64,000 nucleotides of DNA from Listeria cossartiae subsp. cayugensis (GCF_014229095.1 NZ_JAARZC010000003.1:372001-436000), one strand, 5' to 3'; shown: positions 1 through 8,292, counted from the stretch's first letter. Numbers and translations are program-made. Notes: a model not told the origin generated them from the letters alone.

Positions 1-1
1 T

Positions 2-343
2 GCAGCAGCACTTTTATTCATTCCAGCAGACAGCGTTCAATCTTTCTTAGAAGCAATGCCAGCTTGGTTAACAGATGGTATGGCTATCGGTGGAGGAATG
101 GTAGTTGCCGTTGGTTATGCACTAGTTATCAACATGATGGCTACTAAAGAAGTATGGCCGTTCTTTGTTATCGGTTTCGTAGTAGCTGCAATTTCTCAAC
201 TTACACTTATCGCAATTGGTGCTCTAGGTGTTGCACTTGCTCTTATTTACCTTAATCTATCTAAAATGGGTGGCGGTAACTCAAACGGCGGTGGAGGCGG
301 AAATTCTCGCGATCCACTGGGCGATATATTAAACGACTATTAA
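2..343 (+). CDS. mptC: Mannose-family PTS transporter, IIC subunit (C-terminal part)
   Basis: The reading frame is open from the window edge, so the gene is cut at its 5' end; 113 residues remain. They contain three hydrophobic stretches and end in a Gly/Asn/Ser-rich tail (GGGNSNGGGGG), as in Listeria and Bacillus mannose-type IIC proteins. IIC is the membrane channel that, with IID, imports glucose/mannose during phosphorylation by IIAB. The next gene encodes IID after 21 bases containing a strong AGGAGG-type ribosome site, so the two are one operon. In Listeria this operon (mptACD) is sigma-54/ManR driven, but its promoter lies outside the window. Identity rests on sequence character plus the IID neighbour. 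Confidence 0.9.
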   Translation, partial: AAALLFIPADSVQSFLEAMPAWLTDGMAIGGGMVVAVGYALVINMMATKEVWPFFVIGFVVAAISQLTLIAIGALGVALALIYLNLSKMGGGNSNGGGGGNSRDPLGDILNDY

Positions 344-364
344 TAAAAAAAGGAGGAGAATAGA

Positions 365-1276
365 ATGGCAGAAAAAATCGAATTATCAAAGAGAGACCGT
401 CTACGCGTAGCATGGCGCTCTACGTTCATTCAAGGTTCATGGAACTACGAACGTATGCAAAATGGTGGCTGGGCATTCTCTATGATTCCCGCTATTAAAA
501 AATTATATAAAACTAAAGAAGATCGTTCGCAAGCTCTAAAACGTCACTTAGAATTCTTTAATACACATCCATATATCGCGTCTCCAATTCTTGGGGTAAC
601 ACTTGCACTTGAAGAAGAACGTGCAAATGGTGCAGAAGTTGATGATGTAGCAATTCAAGGGGTTAAAGTTGGTATGATGGGACCTCTAGCTGGTGTTGGT
701 GACCCAGTATTCTGGTTTACAATTCGTCCAATGTTAGGTGCATTAGGTGCTTCTCTTGCCTTGAGTGGAAACATTCTTGGACCAATTTTATTCTTCGTTG
801 CTTGGAACGTAATCCGTTGGGGCTTCATGTGGTATACACAAGAATTCGGCTACAAAGCTGGTTCGAAAATTACTGATGACCTTTCTGGTGGATTACTACA
901 AGACATTACAAAAGGTGCTTCGATACTCGGGATGTTCGTCCTCGCCGCCTTGGTGCAGAGATGGGTAAATATTCAGTTTGCACCAATTATCTCGAAAGTT
1001 AAACTTGATGAAGGTGCGTATATTGATTGGAGTCATCTTCCACAAGGCGCTCAAGGTATCAAAACTGCTTTAGAACAACAACAAGCAGGTTTAGCTCTAT
1101 CTGAAATTAAAGTAACAACCTTGCAAAATAACTTGGATAACTTAATCCCAGGACTTGCAGCAGTAGCTCTTACATTCCTATGTATGTGGTTACTTAAGAA
1201 AAAAATCAGCCCAATTATCATCATTCTAGGTCTATTCGTAGTTGGTATAGTTGGTCACTTAATCGGGCTTCTGTAA
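365..1276 (+). CDS. mptD: Mannose-family PTS transporter, IID subunit
   Basis: 303 residues, the normal IID length. IID with IIC forms the membrane part of the mannose/glucose phosphotransferase system and is also the docking surface for class IIa bacteriocins in Listeria (family knowledge). The N-terminal half has the conserved FIQGSWNYERMQNGG block and the MMGPLAGVGDPVFW motif near residue 105; several membrane segments follow, the last close to the C-terminus. A good AAGGAGGAG site precedes the ATG. A strong hairpin-plus-T-run follows, so the operon ends here. The upstream gene is the IIC partner. Confidence 0.95.
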   Translation: MAEKIELSKRDRLRVAWRSTFIQGSWNYERMQNGGWAFSMIPAIKKLYKTKEDRSQALKRHLEFFNTHPYIASPILGVTLALEEERANGAEVDDVAIQGVKVGMMGPLAGVGDPVFWFTIRPMLGALGASLALSGNILGPILFFVAWNVIRWGFMWYTQEFGYKAGSKITDDLSGGLLQDITKGASILGMFVLAALVQRWVNIQFAPIISKVKLDEGAYIDWSHLPQGAQGIKTALEQQQAGLALSEIKVTTLQNNLDNLIPGLAAVALTFLCMWLLKKKISPIIIILGLFVVGIVGHLIGLL

Positions 1277-1290
1277 AAATAAGCTGATCG

Positions 1291-1330
1291 AAAAGAGGCT
1301 GGTGCAATATTCACCGAGCCTCTTTTCGTT
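1291..1330 (+). terminator. Terminator of the mpt operon
   Basis: AAAAGAGGCT plus GGTG pairs with CACC and AGCCTCTTTT around a six-base loop, with one bulged G, ending in a T tract. It lies 14 bases after the IID stop codon. Confidence 0.85.
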
Positions 1331-1402
1331 TAGATATATGACACAGATAAACGAATACGGTATAATAAACAAAACAAGCGAAAAGAAATGGAGCGAATAC
1401 AG

Positions 1403-1792
1403 TTGGTTCAATCGATTAATACAAAGGTAGACTTAACAATAGATGCCACCGCGTATACTGGACTTACAGATTACGGGAAAATTATGATTGGCGACAAAGG
1501 TTTTGAATTTTTCAACTCACGTGATGTGCGTAAATTCGTCCAAATCCCTTGGGAAGAAGTAGATCAAGTTATTGTATCCGTTATGCTAAAAGGTAAGTGG
1601 ATCCCTCGCTATGCCATTAAAACAAAGCGCAACGGCACATATACATTTGCTTCTAAACGACCTAAAGAAGTTTTACGTAAAATACGAGTTTATGTCGACC
1701 CGGCCAATATGGTGAGCTCGCTCAGTTTCTTTGATGTTATGAAGCGCTCGTTTCGGTCGATATTTAGCAAGAAGAAAAACAAAAATAAATAA
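1403..1792 (+). CDS. DUF956 family protein next to the mannose PTS
   Basis: 129 residues from a TTG start at 1403; an upstream in-frame ATG at 1388 exists but has no ribosome site, while GGAG at 1390-1393 sits nine bases before the TTG. The protein is small, soluble and basic at the C-terminus (KKKNKNK). DUF956 genes regularly sit behind mannose-type PTS operons and have been linked to their control, but a biochemical role is not known to me. It is separated from mptD by a terminator, so it probably has its own promoter. Function is an inference from genome neighbourhood. Confidence 0.75.
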   Translation: MVQSINTKVDLTIDATAYTGLTDYGKIMIGDKGFEFFNSRDVRKFVQIPWEEVDQVIVSVMLKGKWIPRYAIKTKRNGTYTFASKRPKEVLRKIRVYVDPANMVSSLSFFDVMKRSFRSIFSKKKNKNK

Positions 1793-1806
1793 GCCGATTT
1801 ATACCG

Positions 1807-1844
1807 AAAAGCTTCAATGGACCATGTCTGTTGATGCTTTTTTT
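1807..1844 (+). terminator. Terminator after the DUF956 gene
   Basis: AAAAGC-T-TCAA pairs with TTGA-T-GCTTTT, followed by a T run; one mismatched T-T pair lies inside the stem. Confidence 0.65.
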
Positions 1845-1925
1845 CGTACATAATAATTGAACAAATAGCTTATTTTGATACAATAGAAAGTGTAATTAAA
1901 ACATAATCAAAGGAGGAACACCAAC

Positions 1926-2276
1926 ATGAAAAAACCAAGAATCTACACGATGTCATTCGCTAGTGTATACCCTCTTTACATACAAAAAGCGGAGAAAAAA
2001 GACCGCACCAAAGAAGAAGTGGACGAAATTATTTTCTGGCTAACAGGCTACGACCAAGCTTCCTTGCAGCAAGCCATTGATGAAGAAATTGATTTCGAGA
2101 CCTTTTTCAACCAAGCTCCAAAAATGAACCCCAATGCTTCCTTAATTACCGGAGTTATTTGCGGCTACCGAGTGGAAGAAATTGAAGATAAACTGATGCA
2201 ACAAATTCGTTATTTGGATAAATTAGTTGATGAACTCGCAAAAGGGAAAAAGATGGAGAAGATTTTAAGAAAATAA
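1926..2276 (+). CDS. DUF2200 family protein
   Basis: 116 residues, preceded by AAAGGAGG with ideal spacing. It is a small soluble protein with [20 protein letters not shown] at the N-terminus, the pattern I associate with the DUF2200 family, which is widespread in Firmicutes and Proteobacteria and has no established function. It shows no signal peptide, membrane segment or catalytic motif that I recognise. It is monocistronic: a terminator-like stem lies upstream and a bidirectional terminator follows, shared with the convergent pyruvyl transferase-like gene. Confidence 0.7.
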   Translation: MKKPRIYTMSFASVYPLYIQKAEKKDRTKEEVDEIIFWLTGYDQASLQQAIDEEIDFETFFNQAPKMNPNASLITGVICGYRVEEIEDKLMQQIRYLDKLVDELAKGKKMEKILRK

Positions 2277-2278
2277 AC

Positions 2279-2311
2279 AAAAAAGCAGCCGGTGTGAAGG
2301 CTGCTTTTTTT
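2279..2311. terminator. Bidirectional terminator
   Basis: AAAAAGCAGCC and GGCTGCTTTTTTT form an 11-bp perfect stem with A and T tracts on the two sides, so it can end transcription from both the DUF2200 gene and the convergent gene at 2317-3840. Confidence 0.85.
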
Positions 2312-2316
2312 GTGTA

Positions 2317-3840
2317 TCAGCTTTTGGAAACTTTCTTTTTAACGTCTGCTAATGAGTTAGCAACTTTTAAAGTCATTTTCACGGATTTTCGATTTAAAGT
2401 CCCTTGATAATGTTTGATTTTGTTCGTTAGTTCATTATTTTTATTTGTTGTAAGTTGTAATTTTTGTTCAGTTTGTTTAAGTTCATTTTCTAAGTGTTTA
2501 TTTTTTTCTTGGTGTTTTTTGTTTTGGTCTGCAGTAGTTTTTCTCAGTTGGGTAAGTTGGTTATTAACGGCGTTTACTCGGTATTTGGTGCTAAAATCAT
2601 GCCTTTCTTTTAATAGATTGGCAGAAAATTTTACTCGATTTAGCATCTCTGTTGGATTTAATGTGGAAATGACTTCTGGGCTAGTGGGGAAATTAATGGA
2701 ATGAATAAGTTCATCCATTGGGGCAGATTTTCTGTTTTTGTCGTGTTTATAGATGTGATTTAGCCCATTTGTATCTAAGAAATCAATGTAATTATCGAAA
2801 TTTTGCGCTTGCACTTTTTCAGCAGATTTCAAATCGACTTTATCGAGTAATTCTTGAATGTTGTTGGTTTGCTCTAGTTCGTCTATTGTGACGTGAGGAA
2901 GAGCGTGGTAGGAAGCTAGTTCGCGCATTCGGGCATCTTGTACAAAAGAAATATTAGGTGTTCCGACGATTGTAGGAATAACGTTTCCGTGCAAGCGAGA
3001 ACCAATACTAAAATCAATATTTTTCACGAAATCATACCAACTAGGCATGCTAGTAAAGTATTTTACGCGACCTTCTTGATAATATTTATGTTCGATATTT
3101 GTGGGGTAACCTTTGATATCGCTAGTAATATCTGGACCACCAGCGTACATTAAATGGAATTCGTCTAGATGTTGAGGAATAAAGTGATAGTCTTTGTATG
3201 TAGTAATCAGATTGTTTAAGAATTGGATAGCAGTTTCTGAAGAGGTTGGAGATGCGTTAATCGCGATGGAGGATTGATTTGTTAAGTGTAAATCTCTTAT
3301 TTTTATTTCTCGTCCGAATGTATAGAGGGAAGGACAACCAATTACTCGAAAGTCGAGGTCATCGTTAAAGCCTAGTTTTTTTAGGTAATCAGCAGTAATT
3401 TGTCCGCGGACACCAATTTGAGCTGATTTTTCTAGGACTGCTTTTACAAAGTTAGTAACATCTTCATCAAAAGCAAAACCCTGATCTAGTTGTGGTTCGT
3501 AATTCGCTCGTAAGCCTACGCCCGTGACGACGACGGGGATTTTTAATTTGCGTATAAGTTGGGTGTAATTGCGGAGTACGGGCCTGAAGTCATCTCGAAA
3601 TGCATCTGCTAAAGGCATAACATAGAGGTCGTAATTTTCATTGATTTTTTCTGCGAGGTTAGGACTAGATGAAAGCCCATCTGCGTGTATTTCTACATCG
3701 TCATTCCATAAAGCTCGATAAACACTGTATTGATAAGCAAGGTTGCCATTGTTAAAACCTGTCCGATCTTTTAAATATAGGTCTTCCGGCATGTATACAT
3801 TCGTGGGTCGCATGCCTGACCTAATTAATATTCTCTTCAC
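2317..3840 (-). CDS. Polysaccharide pyruvyl transferase family protein with C-terminal coiled coil
   Basis: 507 residues. The N-terminal 360 residues resemble the polysaccharide pyruvyl transferase domain (CsaB/WcaK type), with the GSRLHGNVIPTIVGTPNISF block near residue 280 that is typical of the family. Such enzymes usually move a pyruvyl group onto cell-surface sugars, but the group also has members with unknown acceptors. Residues about 410-480 are rich in K, Q, E, N and L in a heptad-like pattern, which predicts a coiled coil not normally part of the domain. There is no signal peptide or membrane segment. No other polysaccharide genes are adjacent, so the acceptor is unknown. The gene stands alone on the minus strand. 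Confidence 0.7.
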   Translation of the reverse strand: MKRILIRSGMRPTNVYMPEDLYLKDRTGFNNGNLAYQYSVYRALWNDDVEIHADGLSSSPNLAEKINENYDLYVMPLADAFRDDFRPVLRNYTQLIRKLKIPVVVTGVGLRANYEPQLDQGFAFDEDVTNFVKAVLEKSAQIGVRGQITADYLKKLGFNDDLDFRVIGCPSLYTFGREIKIRDLHLTNQSSIAINASPTSSETAIQFLNNLITTYKDYHFIPQHLDEFHLMYAGGPDITSDIKGYPTNIEHKYYQEGRVKYFTSMPSWYDFVKNIDFSIGSRLHGNVIPTIVGTPNISFVQDARMRELASYHALPHVTIDELEQTNNIQELLDKVDLKSAEKVQAQNFDNYIDFLDTNGLNHIYKHDKNRKSAPMDELIHSINFPTSPEVISTLNPTEMLNRVKFSANLLKERHDFSTKYRVNAVNNQLTQLRKTTADQNKKHQEKNKHLENELKQTEQKLQLTTNKNNELTNKIKHYQGTLNRKSVKMTLKVANSLADVKKKVSKS

Positions 3841-3922
3841 TAAAAAACCACATCCTTAAGTAAGTTGATATTTAAATTATATCAAAATGTTAATAAGGTT
3901 AATAGTTTTCGGGGTGAAGTTA

Positions 3923-4213
3923 TTAGTGTTTGTTTTTGCACGTATCAAAGAAGTAGCCAATTGCATCCACTAATTCTTCGTTCACCGAATAAATATGCGT
4001 TGTCCCTTCCTTTCTTAAATTAATCAGTTGTGCCTCTTTAAGCAGTTTAATGTGGTGTGACATGGTTGATTTGGAAATATTATAAGTTGTGCCAGAGAAG
4101 CGTTTTTCTTTGCTTTTCAGTAAACATAGGAAAATATCGAGACGGATTGGGTCGCTTAATGCTTGGAAAATTAATAATAAATCTGATTTTGAGAGCTCAT
4201 TTAACTTTTTCAT
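3923..4213 (-). CDS. ArsR family transcriptional repressor
   Basis: 96 residues with a winged helix: LSDPIRLDIFLCLL, then the recognition-helix region ISKSTMSHHIKLLKEAQLI and the beta wing RKEGTTHIYSV. The ELCVCDL metal-binding motif of arsenic/cadmium sensors is missing and there is only one cysteine in the DNA-binding core, so metal sensing by the classical site is unlikely. It is transcribed away from the monooxygenase/nitroreductase pair at 4325-5261, and a perfect inverted repeat lies just downstream of that pair's -10 box. This suggests it represses the pair in response to a reactive or quinone-like compound; the inducer is a guess. Confidence 0.85.
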   Translation of the reverse strand: MKKLNELSKSDLLLIFQALSDPIRLDIFLCLLKSKEKRFSGTTYNISKSTMSHHIKLLKEAQLINLRKEGTTHIYSVNEELVDAIGYFFDTCKNKH

Positions 4214-4243
4214 ATAAATATCATATCATAACTTACATTTTAA

Positions 4244-4299
4244 TTGCGCGGAACTTGCTGCTATGTTATATTATGATAGTTCGAAATTAATCGAACTAT
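4244..4299 (+). promoter_or_regulatory. Promoter with ArsR-type operator for the monooxygenase/nitroreductase pair
   Basis: TTGCGC (4244-4249), a 17-base spacer and TATATT (4267-4272) form a sigma-A promoter. ATAGTTCGA (4276-4284) and its exact reverse complement TCGAACTAT (4291-4299), six bases apart, cover the start of transcription. The position fits repression by the divergent ArsR protein. Confidence 0.7.
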
Positions 4300-4324
4300 A
4301 AAATCTGAAAGAAGTTGTTGAGAC

Positions 4325-4615
4325 ATGTTGCATATTGAAGCGCGAATGACGATAAAAAAAGAGCAAACCGAAGCTTTTTTGCAGGCTGTTAAAGAAGTTA
4401 TCGCCGCATCACAAAAAGAAGCAGGAAACCATGGTTATGAATTAGTGCAATCGACGGAAAACGAAACAGTTTTTTATATGTTAGAAAAATGGGCGGATAT
4501 GGATGCCATTCAACAACACAATGATAGCGAGCATTTCAAAAAATTCCAGAAAGCCGCTGCCAATTTTGTTGCTAAAGAACTTGAAATTTCAGTGTTAACG
4601 CCACTTGCGCGATAA
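4325..4615 (+). CDS. Antibiotic biosynthesis monooxygenase (ABM) family protein, YgiN-like
   Basis: 96 residues forming one ABM ferredoxin-like domain: an early strand MLHIEARMTIKK, a helix of about 20 residues, then NHGYELVQSTENE and the closing HFKKFQKAAANF helix. Family members act on quinols or small aromatic compounds or simply bind them, usually as dimers in the cytoplasm. The stop codon is followed after 13 bases by the start of a nitroreductase with an AAGGAGG site, so both are one operon under the ArsR-type operator. The pairing suggests quinone or electrophile detoxification; the substrate cannot be read from the sequence. Confidence 0.8.
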   Translation: MLHIEARMTIKKEQTEAFLQAVKEVIAASQKEAGNHGYELVQSTENETVFYMLEKWADMDAIQQHNDSEHFKKFQKAAANFVAKELEISVLTPLAR

Positions 4616-4628
4616 GGAGGAGAAAACG

Positions 4629-5261
4629 ATGACTTATTTAAATAATGATTTTGAAGACTTAATGAAAAACCGTCGCTCGATTCGGGAATACGATGAAACG
4701 GTGAAAATTAGCCAAGAGGAAATGAAAGCTATTTTAGAGGATGCGGTAACTGCTCCTTCTTCTGTAAATATGCAGCCATGGCGTTTTGTAGTTGTGGAAA
4801 GTGACGCGGGTAAAGAAAAATTAAACTCGTTAGTTCGCTTTAATACTCGTCAAAACGAATCTTCTTCCGCAATGATTTTAGTTTTCGGTGACTTACAAAA
4901 CTTCGAAAACGGTGAAAAAATCTATGGAGAATCTGTGGAACGAGGCTTGATGCCAGCAGAAGTGAAAGAACAACAAATGGCGAAATTAAGCCAGTATTTT
5001 GAAGCGATTCCTCGTTCAGAAGCAGAACGCGTGGTACTTATTGACGGTGGACTTGTAGCAATGCAGTTAATGCTCGTTGCTCGTGCGCACGGTTATGATA
5101 CAAACCCAATCGGCGGTTTTGAGCGTACAGAAGTTGCAGAAGCTTTTAATATGGACCCAGAGCGTTATGTACCAGTGATGATTGTTTCTATCGGAAAAGC
5201 GAAAAATGCTGGTTATCAGTCTTATCGATTGCCGATTACTGATGTTACTAGTTTTGCTTAA
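4629..5261 (+). CDS. Nitroreductase family oxidoreductase
   Basis: 210 residues from the ATG at 4629, chosen because AAGGAGG lies nine bases before it; a longer in-frame start at 4605 would overlap the previous gene and has no ribosome site. The N-terminal RRSIREYDETVKISQEEM and APSSVNMQPWRFVVVES blocks are the FMN-binding signatures of the nitroreductase fold, and GYDTNPIGGFE near residue 160 is also typical. These flavoproteins reduce nitro groups or quinones with NAD(P)H. It is the second gene of the ABM operon and ends at a terminator. Confidence 0.9.
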   Translation: MTYLNNDFEDLMKNRRSIREYDETVKISQEEMKAILEDAVTAPSSVNMQPWRFVVVESDAGKEKLNSLVRFNTRQNESSSAMILVFGDLQNFENGEKIYGESVERGLMPAEVKEQQMAKLSQYFEAIPRSEAERVVLIDGGLVAMQLMLVARAHGYDTNPIGGFERTEVAEAFNMDPERYVPVMIVSIGKAKNAGYQSYRLPITDVTSFA

Positions 5262-5264
5262 AAT

Positions 5265-5304
5265 AGGAACGGGGAAATAGTTGATATTTCCTTGTTCTTT
5301 TTTT
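5265..5304 (+). terminator. Terminator after the nitroreductase gene
   Basis: AGGAAC-GG-GGAAATA pairs with TATTTCC-TT-GTTCTT, the middle being two G-U pairs, followed by a seven-T run. Confidence 0.75.
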
Positions 5305-5353
5305 GTTTCTTGGTATAATTAAAGGGACATAAAGCCAAGGAGGAGAAGCAACT

Positions 5354-5728
5354 GTGACTATCAAAATAACTCGTAAAACAGGCATTGGCGGCAGCATTAC
5401 TCCGGTGAATATTAGAATTGAAAATGAAGAGATTGTGAAATTAGATAACTACCAATCGCACTTTTTTATGCCTAAGGTGGAGAAAACGAAGGTTCGGGTA
5501 ACAAACTGGTTTTATGGGAGCGAAGAAGCGATTTTGGAAAATAGCAGTGATGTGATTGTGCGGATTAATCGTAAGGCACTAATATTAAATTATGCGATGT
5601 TCCCGTTTCTTTTTTACGGTTTTGTTATGACTAGTTTGGTAGCTACGTTGATTGCGCTTGGTCTTTGCTTAGCATCATTTTTTTATTCGCGAAAGCATTG
5701 GTTTGAATTTGTGAAAATAAAGAGATAA
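5354..5728 (+). CDS. Small membrane protein of unknown function
   Basis: 124 residues from a GTG start with AAGGAGGAG nine bases upstream. The first 70 residues look soluble and beta-rich; residues about 75-110 form a hydrophobic hairpin (YAMFPFLFYGFVM and ATLIALGLCLASFF), and the tail is basic. I do not recognise the family. An extended -10 box (TGGTATAAT, about 5310-5318) lies upstream, and a weak hairpin with T run follows, so the gene is monocistronic. Confidence 0.7.
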   Translation: MTIKITRKTGIGGSITPVNIRIENEEIVKLDNYQSHFFMPKVEKTKVRVTNWFYGSEEAILENSSDVIVRINRKALILNYAMFPFLFYGFVMTSLVATLIALGLCLASFFYSRKHWFEFVKIKR

Positions 5729-5734
5729 CTAGTA

Positions 5735-5768
5735 GATAGTATGGGCCAAGTGCGCATGCTATTTTTTT
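5735..5768 (+). terminator. Probable terminator after 5354-5728
   Basis: ATAGTATG pairs with CATGCTAT (one T-G pair) around an 11-base loop and is followed by seven T residues. The stem is short, so confidence is moderate. Confidence 0.5.
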
Positions 5769-5798
5769 ATCTGTGTAAGTGGATATTTTATCTGTGTA
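5765..5798 (+). repeat. Two direct repeats 21 bp apart upstream of the sigma-54 promoter
   Basis: TTTTATCTGTGTA occurs at 5765-5777 and again at 5786-5798, an exact 21-base period (two helical turns). A partial inverted copy (AGATAAA) lies at about 5812-5818. They sit roughly 45-80 bases before the -24 element of the chitinase promoter, where an enhancer-binding protein would be expected. Confidence 0.6.
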
Positions 5799-5841
5799 GC
5801 TAAGAAATGGTAGATAAACCGCACAATGACAGCGCTTTCTT

Positions 5842-5859
5842 TTGGCATGATTATTGCAT
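5842..5859 (+). promoter_or_regulatory. Sigma-54 (RpoN) -24/-12 promoter of the chitinase gene
   Basis: TTGGCATGATTATTGCAT matches the TGGCAC-N5-TTGCA consensus. The invariant GG (5844-5845) and GC (5856-5857) are separated by exactly ten bases. Transcription would start near 5869, giving a leader of about 137 bases before the chitinase ATG. Confidence 0.7.
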
Positions 5860-6005
5860 GATATACAGATGCTTGGAATGAATCTTTAATTGGGGGGAGG
5901 AAATTAGAGAAAAAGGCATTCTGGCAACCACACGAAAAGGGGTACAGAGAGACAAACTTAGAACTACCGAAATGAGGTTTATAAATCAAAAATCGGGGTG
6001 AAGAG

Positions 6006-8288
6006 ATGAATAAGAAGATGAAAAAGCTTTTTAGTATTACTTCTGTTGTGTTGTTGGTTTTATCATTAGTGGTGGTATCGATTGGTGCACAGCCAAAACG
6101 GGCGAAAGCGGCTGAAAATGTGCCACAGTATCGAAATGTAATGTATTATGGTGATTGGTCGATTTGGGGAGGAGAAGGGAACTTTTATCCGAAAGATATT
6201 CCGGCTGATCAATTAACGCATTTGAATTTTGCTTTTCTGGATTTTAATAGTAATGGGGATTTGGTTTTTACTGATAAAGATGCTGCTGTTGGGGCGCCTG
6301 TTGGGCAAGAGGGAGTTCAATGGGGCGGAGCGAATGCTGGTGTTTTGAATGCGATTCAAGATTTACGCGCTCAAAACCCGAATTTGAAAATCGGTGTGTC
6401 GGTTGGAGGCTGGTCTAAGTCGGGAGATTTCTCGACGGTTGCAGCAGATCCGACAAAACGGGCTAACTTTGTGAAAAACGTGATGAAGTTTGTGAAATAT
6501 ACCAATATGGATTTTGTTGATTTGGACTGGGAATATCCTGCTTCGGTTCGGGACGCTGACCTTGTTGATAATAAAAACGATGAAGGCACTCCAAATGCAA
6601 AACCTGCGGACAAACAAAACTTTATTACACTTTTACAAGATTTAAGAACGGCTTTGGATAAACAAGGCGTTGATATTAACAAGAAATACGAATTATCGGT
6701 TGCTTTACCAGCTGCAAAATCTACTTTAGAAAATGGGATTGATGTAGCGAATTTATTTAAAGTAGTCGATTTTGCGAATGTGATGACGTATGACTTAAAT
6801 GGTGCTTGGACACCGAATAGTGCGCATCATACAGCGCTTTACGGCAATCCGAAAGATCCGAATTATGATAGTGGGTTTTCCGTAGATCAAACCGTGAAAT
6901 ACTTAAAAGAAAAGGGAGCAGTTTCGAATAAAATTGTTGTTGGGGCAGCATTTTATACTCGGGGCTGGAATAAAGTAGCTGCTGGAACGGATACGGTATT
7001 GCCAGGTCTTTTCCAAGCTGCTGAAAAAACGAATAAAGATGCGGATGGCTCGCTTACTTATGGGGCAAACAACGAAAACCCAATTAAAACTGGCGATGGG
7101 GGCCGTGCTGGCGGAGTTTGGGCGTATAGAAGTATTGATGCGCTGAAAGCTAAAACGCCAACTTTGAAAGAATATTGGGATGATACTGCCAAAGCGCCGT
7201 ATCTTTATAGTAAGGAAACTGGGGAGTTTTACACATATGACAATCCACGTTCGATTGGCTATAAGGCACAATATGTAAAAGATAATAACCTTGGGGGGAT
7301 GATTTCTTGGATGCAGTCGCAGGATAAAACCACGACTTCGACTAAGCGCGATGAACTCACGAAGGCTATTAAAACTGGATTGTTCGGTACAAGTGCAATC
7401 CCGCAAAACGCAATCACATATGCGAATTTAAATGTGGTAGCAACTGTAAAACCTTATAGCGAAAATGGGGTCGGATACGAAATTACAATTACAAACAATG
7501 AAAAAGCGGACGAAACCAATGAAGTCTTGAAATCAACTGAGCTATCGTTTGAAACAGTGAAATTACCTAAGTTTTATATTCCGGTAAAAGCAGGCGAAAC
7601 GCTAACTGCTGGGGATTATAAAGCTGGGACAGTTACTACTTCAGGTGGCAACACAGTAGTTGATTTAGCTTCTGTATATGATGCACAGCAAATTCCACAA
7701 GGCGCATCTTATACGTTCCGTTTAAAATCGAGTGCATCTAGTGTGGATGTAAATAATATTTCTAAAATTGATTTAACACAACGGATGGTAAAATCGAGTG
7801 TCGAATTTGGTAAACAAACTATTTTTGGCGGCGGAAGTGTTGTACCTGATCCAAGTGACACAGAAGCACCAACCGTACCAAAAGCACTCACATCTTCTAA
7901 TGTAACCGATAAATCTGCTACTCTAACGTGGACAGCTTCAACGGACAATAAAGCGGTGGCTGGATATAAAGTGTACCGAAATGGGACCGAAGTTGGCTCT
8001 GTTTCAGGAACTACTTTTACAGATAGTGGCTTAACTGCAAAAACAGCGTACACTTACACAGTAAAAGCGTATGATGCGGCTGGAAATTTCTCGGCAGCAA
8101 GCTCGGCGCTAACTGTGACAACGCTTGACGCAGCAACACCACCAGCAACACCAGCATGGGACACTGCCAAAACGTACAATAAGGGAGACAGGGTTTCTTA
8201 TAAAGGGAAAACATATGAAGCACAGTGGTGGACCCAAGGGAATGAACCAGGAGCTGAACAATGGGGCCCTTGGTTGTTAATAAATTAA
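6006..8288 (+). CDS. chiB: Secreted chitinase: GH18, FnIII and chitin-binding domains
   Basis: 760 residues. A signal peptide (basic MNKKMKKL, hydrophobic core, cleavage near the AKA-A around residue 36) is followed by a glycoside hydrolase 18 domain to about residue 460. Its active-site motif reads DFVDLDWEYP, with the proton-donor glutamate at residue 176. A spacer domain follows, then a fibronectin type III module (about 620-705: APTVPKALTSSNVTDKSATL and onwards) and a C-terminal CBM5/12 chitin-binding module rich in Trp (AWDTAKTYNKGD, WWTQGNEPG). The protein cuts chitin outside the cell. It is monocistronic, preceded by a sigma-54-type promoter and closed by a strong terminator. EGD-e carries the homologue lmo0105 (from memory). 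Confidence 0.95.
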   Translation: MNKKMKKLFSITSVVLLVLSLVVVSIGAQPKRAKAAENVPQYRNVMYYGDWSIWGGEGNFYPKDIPADQLTHLNFAFLDFNSNGDLVFTDKDAAVGAPVGQEGVQWGGANAGVLNAIQDLRAQNPNLKIGVSVGGWSKSGDFSTVAADPTKRANFVKNVMKFVKYTNMDFVDLDWEYPASVRDADLVDNKNDEGTPNAKPADKQNFITLLQDLRTALDKQGVDINKKYELSVALPAAKSTLENGIDVANLFKVVDFANVMTYDLNGAWTPNSAHHTALYGNPKDPNYDSGFSVDQTVKYLKEKGAVSNKIVVGAAFYTRGWNKVAAGTDTVLPGLFQAAEKTNKDADGSLTYGANNENPIKTGDGGRAGGVWAYRSIDALKAKTPTLKEYWDDTAKAPYLYSKETGEFYTYDNPRSIGYKAQYVKDNNLGGMISWMQSQDKTTTSTKRDELTKAIKTGLFGTSAIPQNAITYANLNVVATVKPYSENGVGYEITITNNEKADETNEVLKSTELSFETVKLPKFYIPVKAGETLTAGDYKAGTVTTSGGNTVVDLASVYDAQQIPQGASYTFRLKSSASSVDVNNISKIDLTQRMVKSSVEFGKQTIFGGGSVVPDPSDTEAPTVPKALTSSNVTDKSATLTWTASTDNKAVAGYKVYRNGTEVGSVSGTTFTDSGLTAKTAYTYTVKAYDAAGNFSAASSALTVTTLDAATPPATPAWDTAKTYNKGDRVSYKGKTYEAQWWTQGNEPGAEQWGPWLLIN

Positions 8289-8292
8289 TAGA

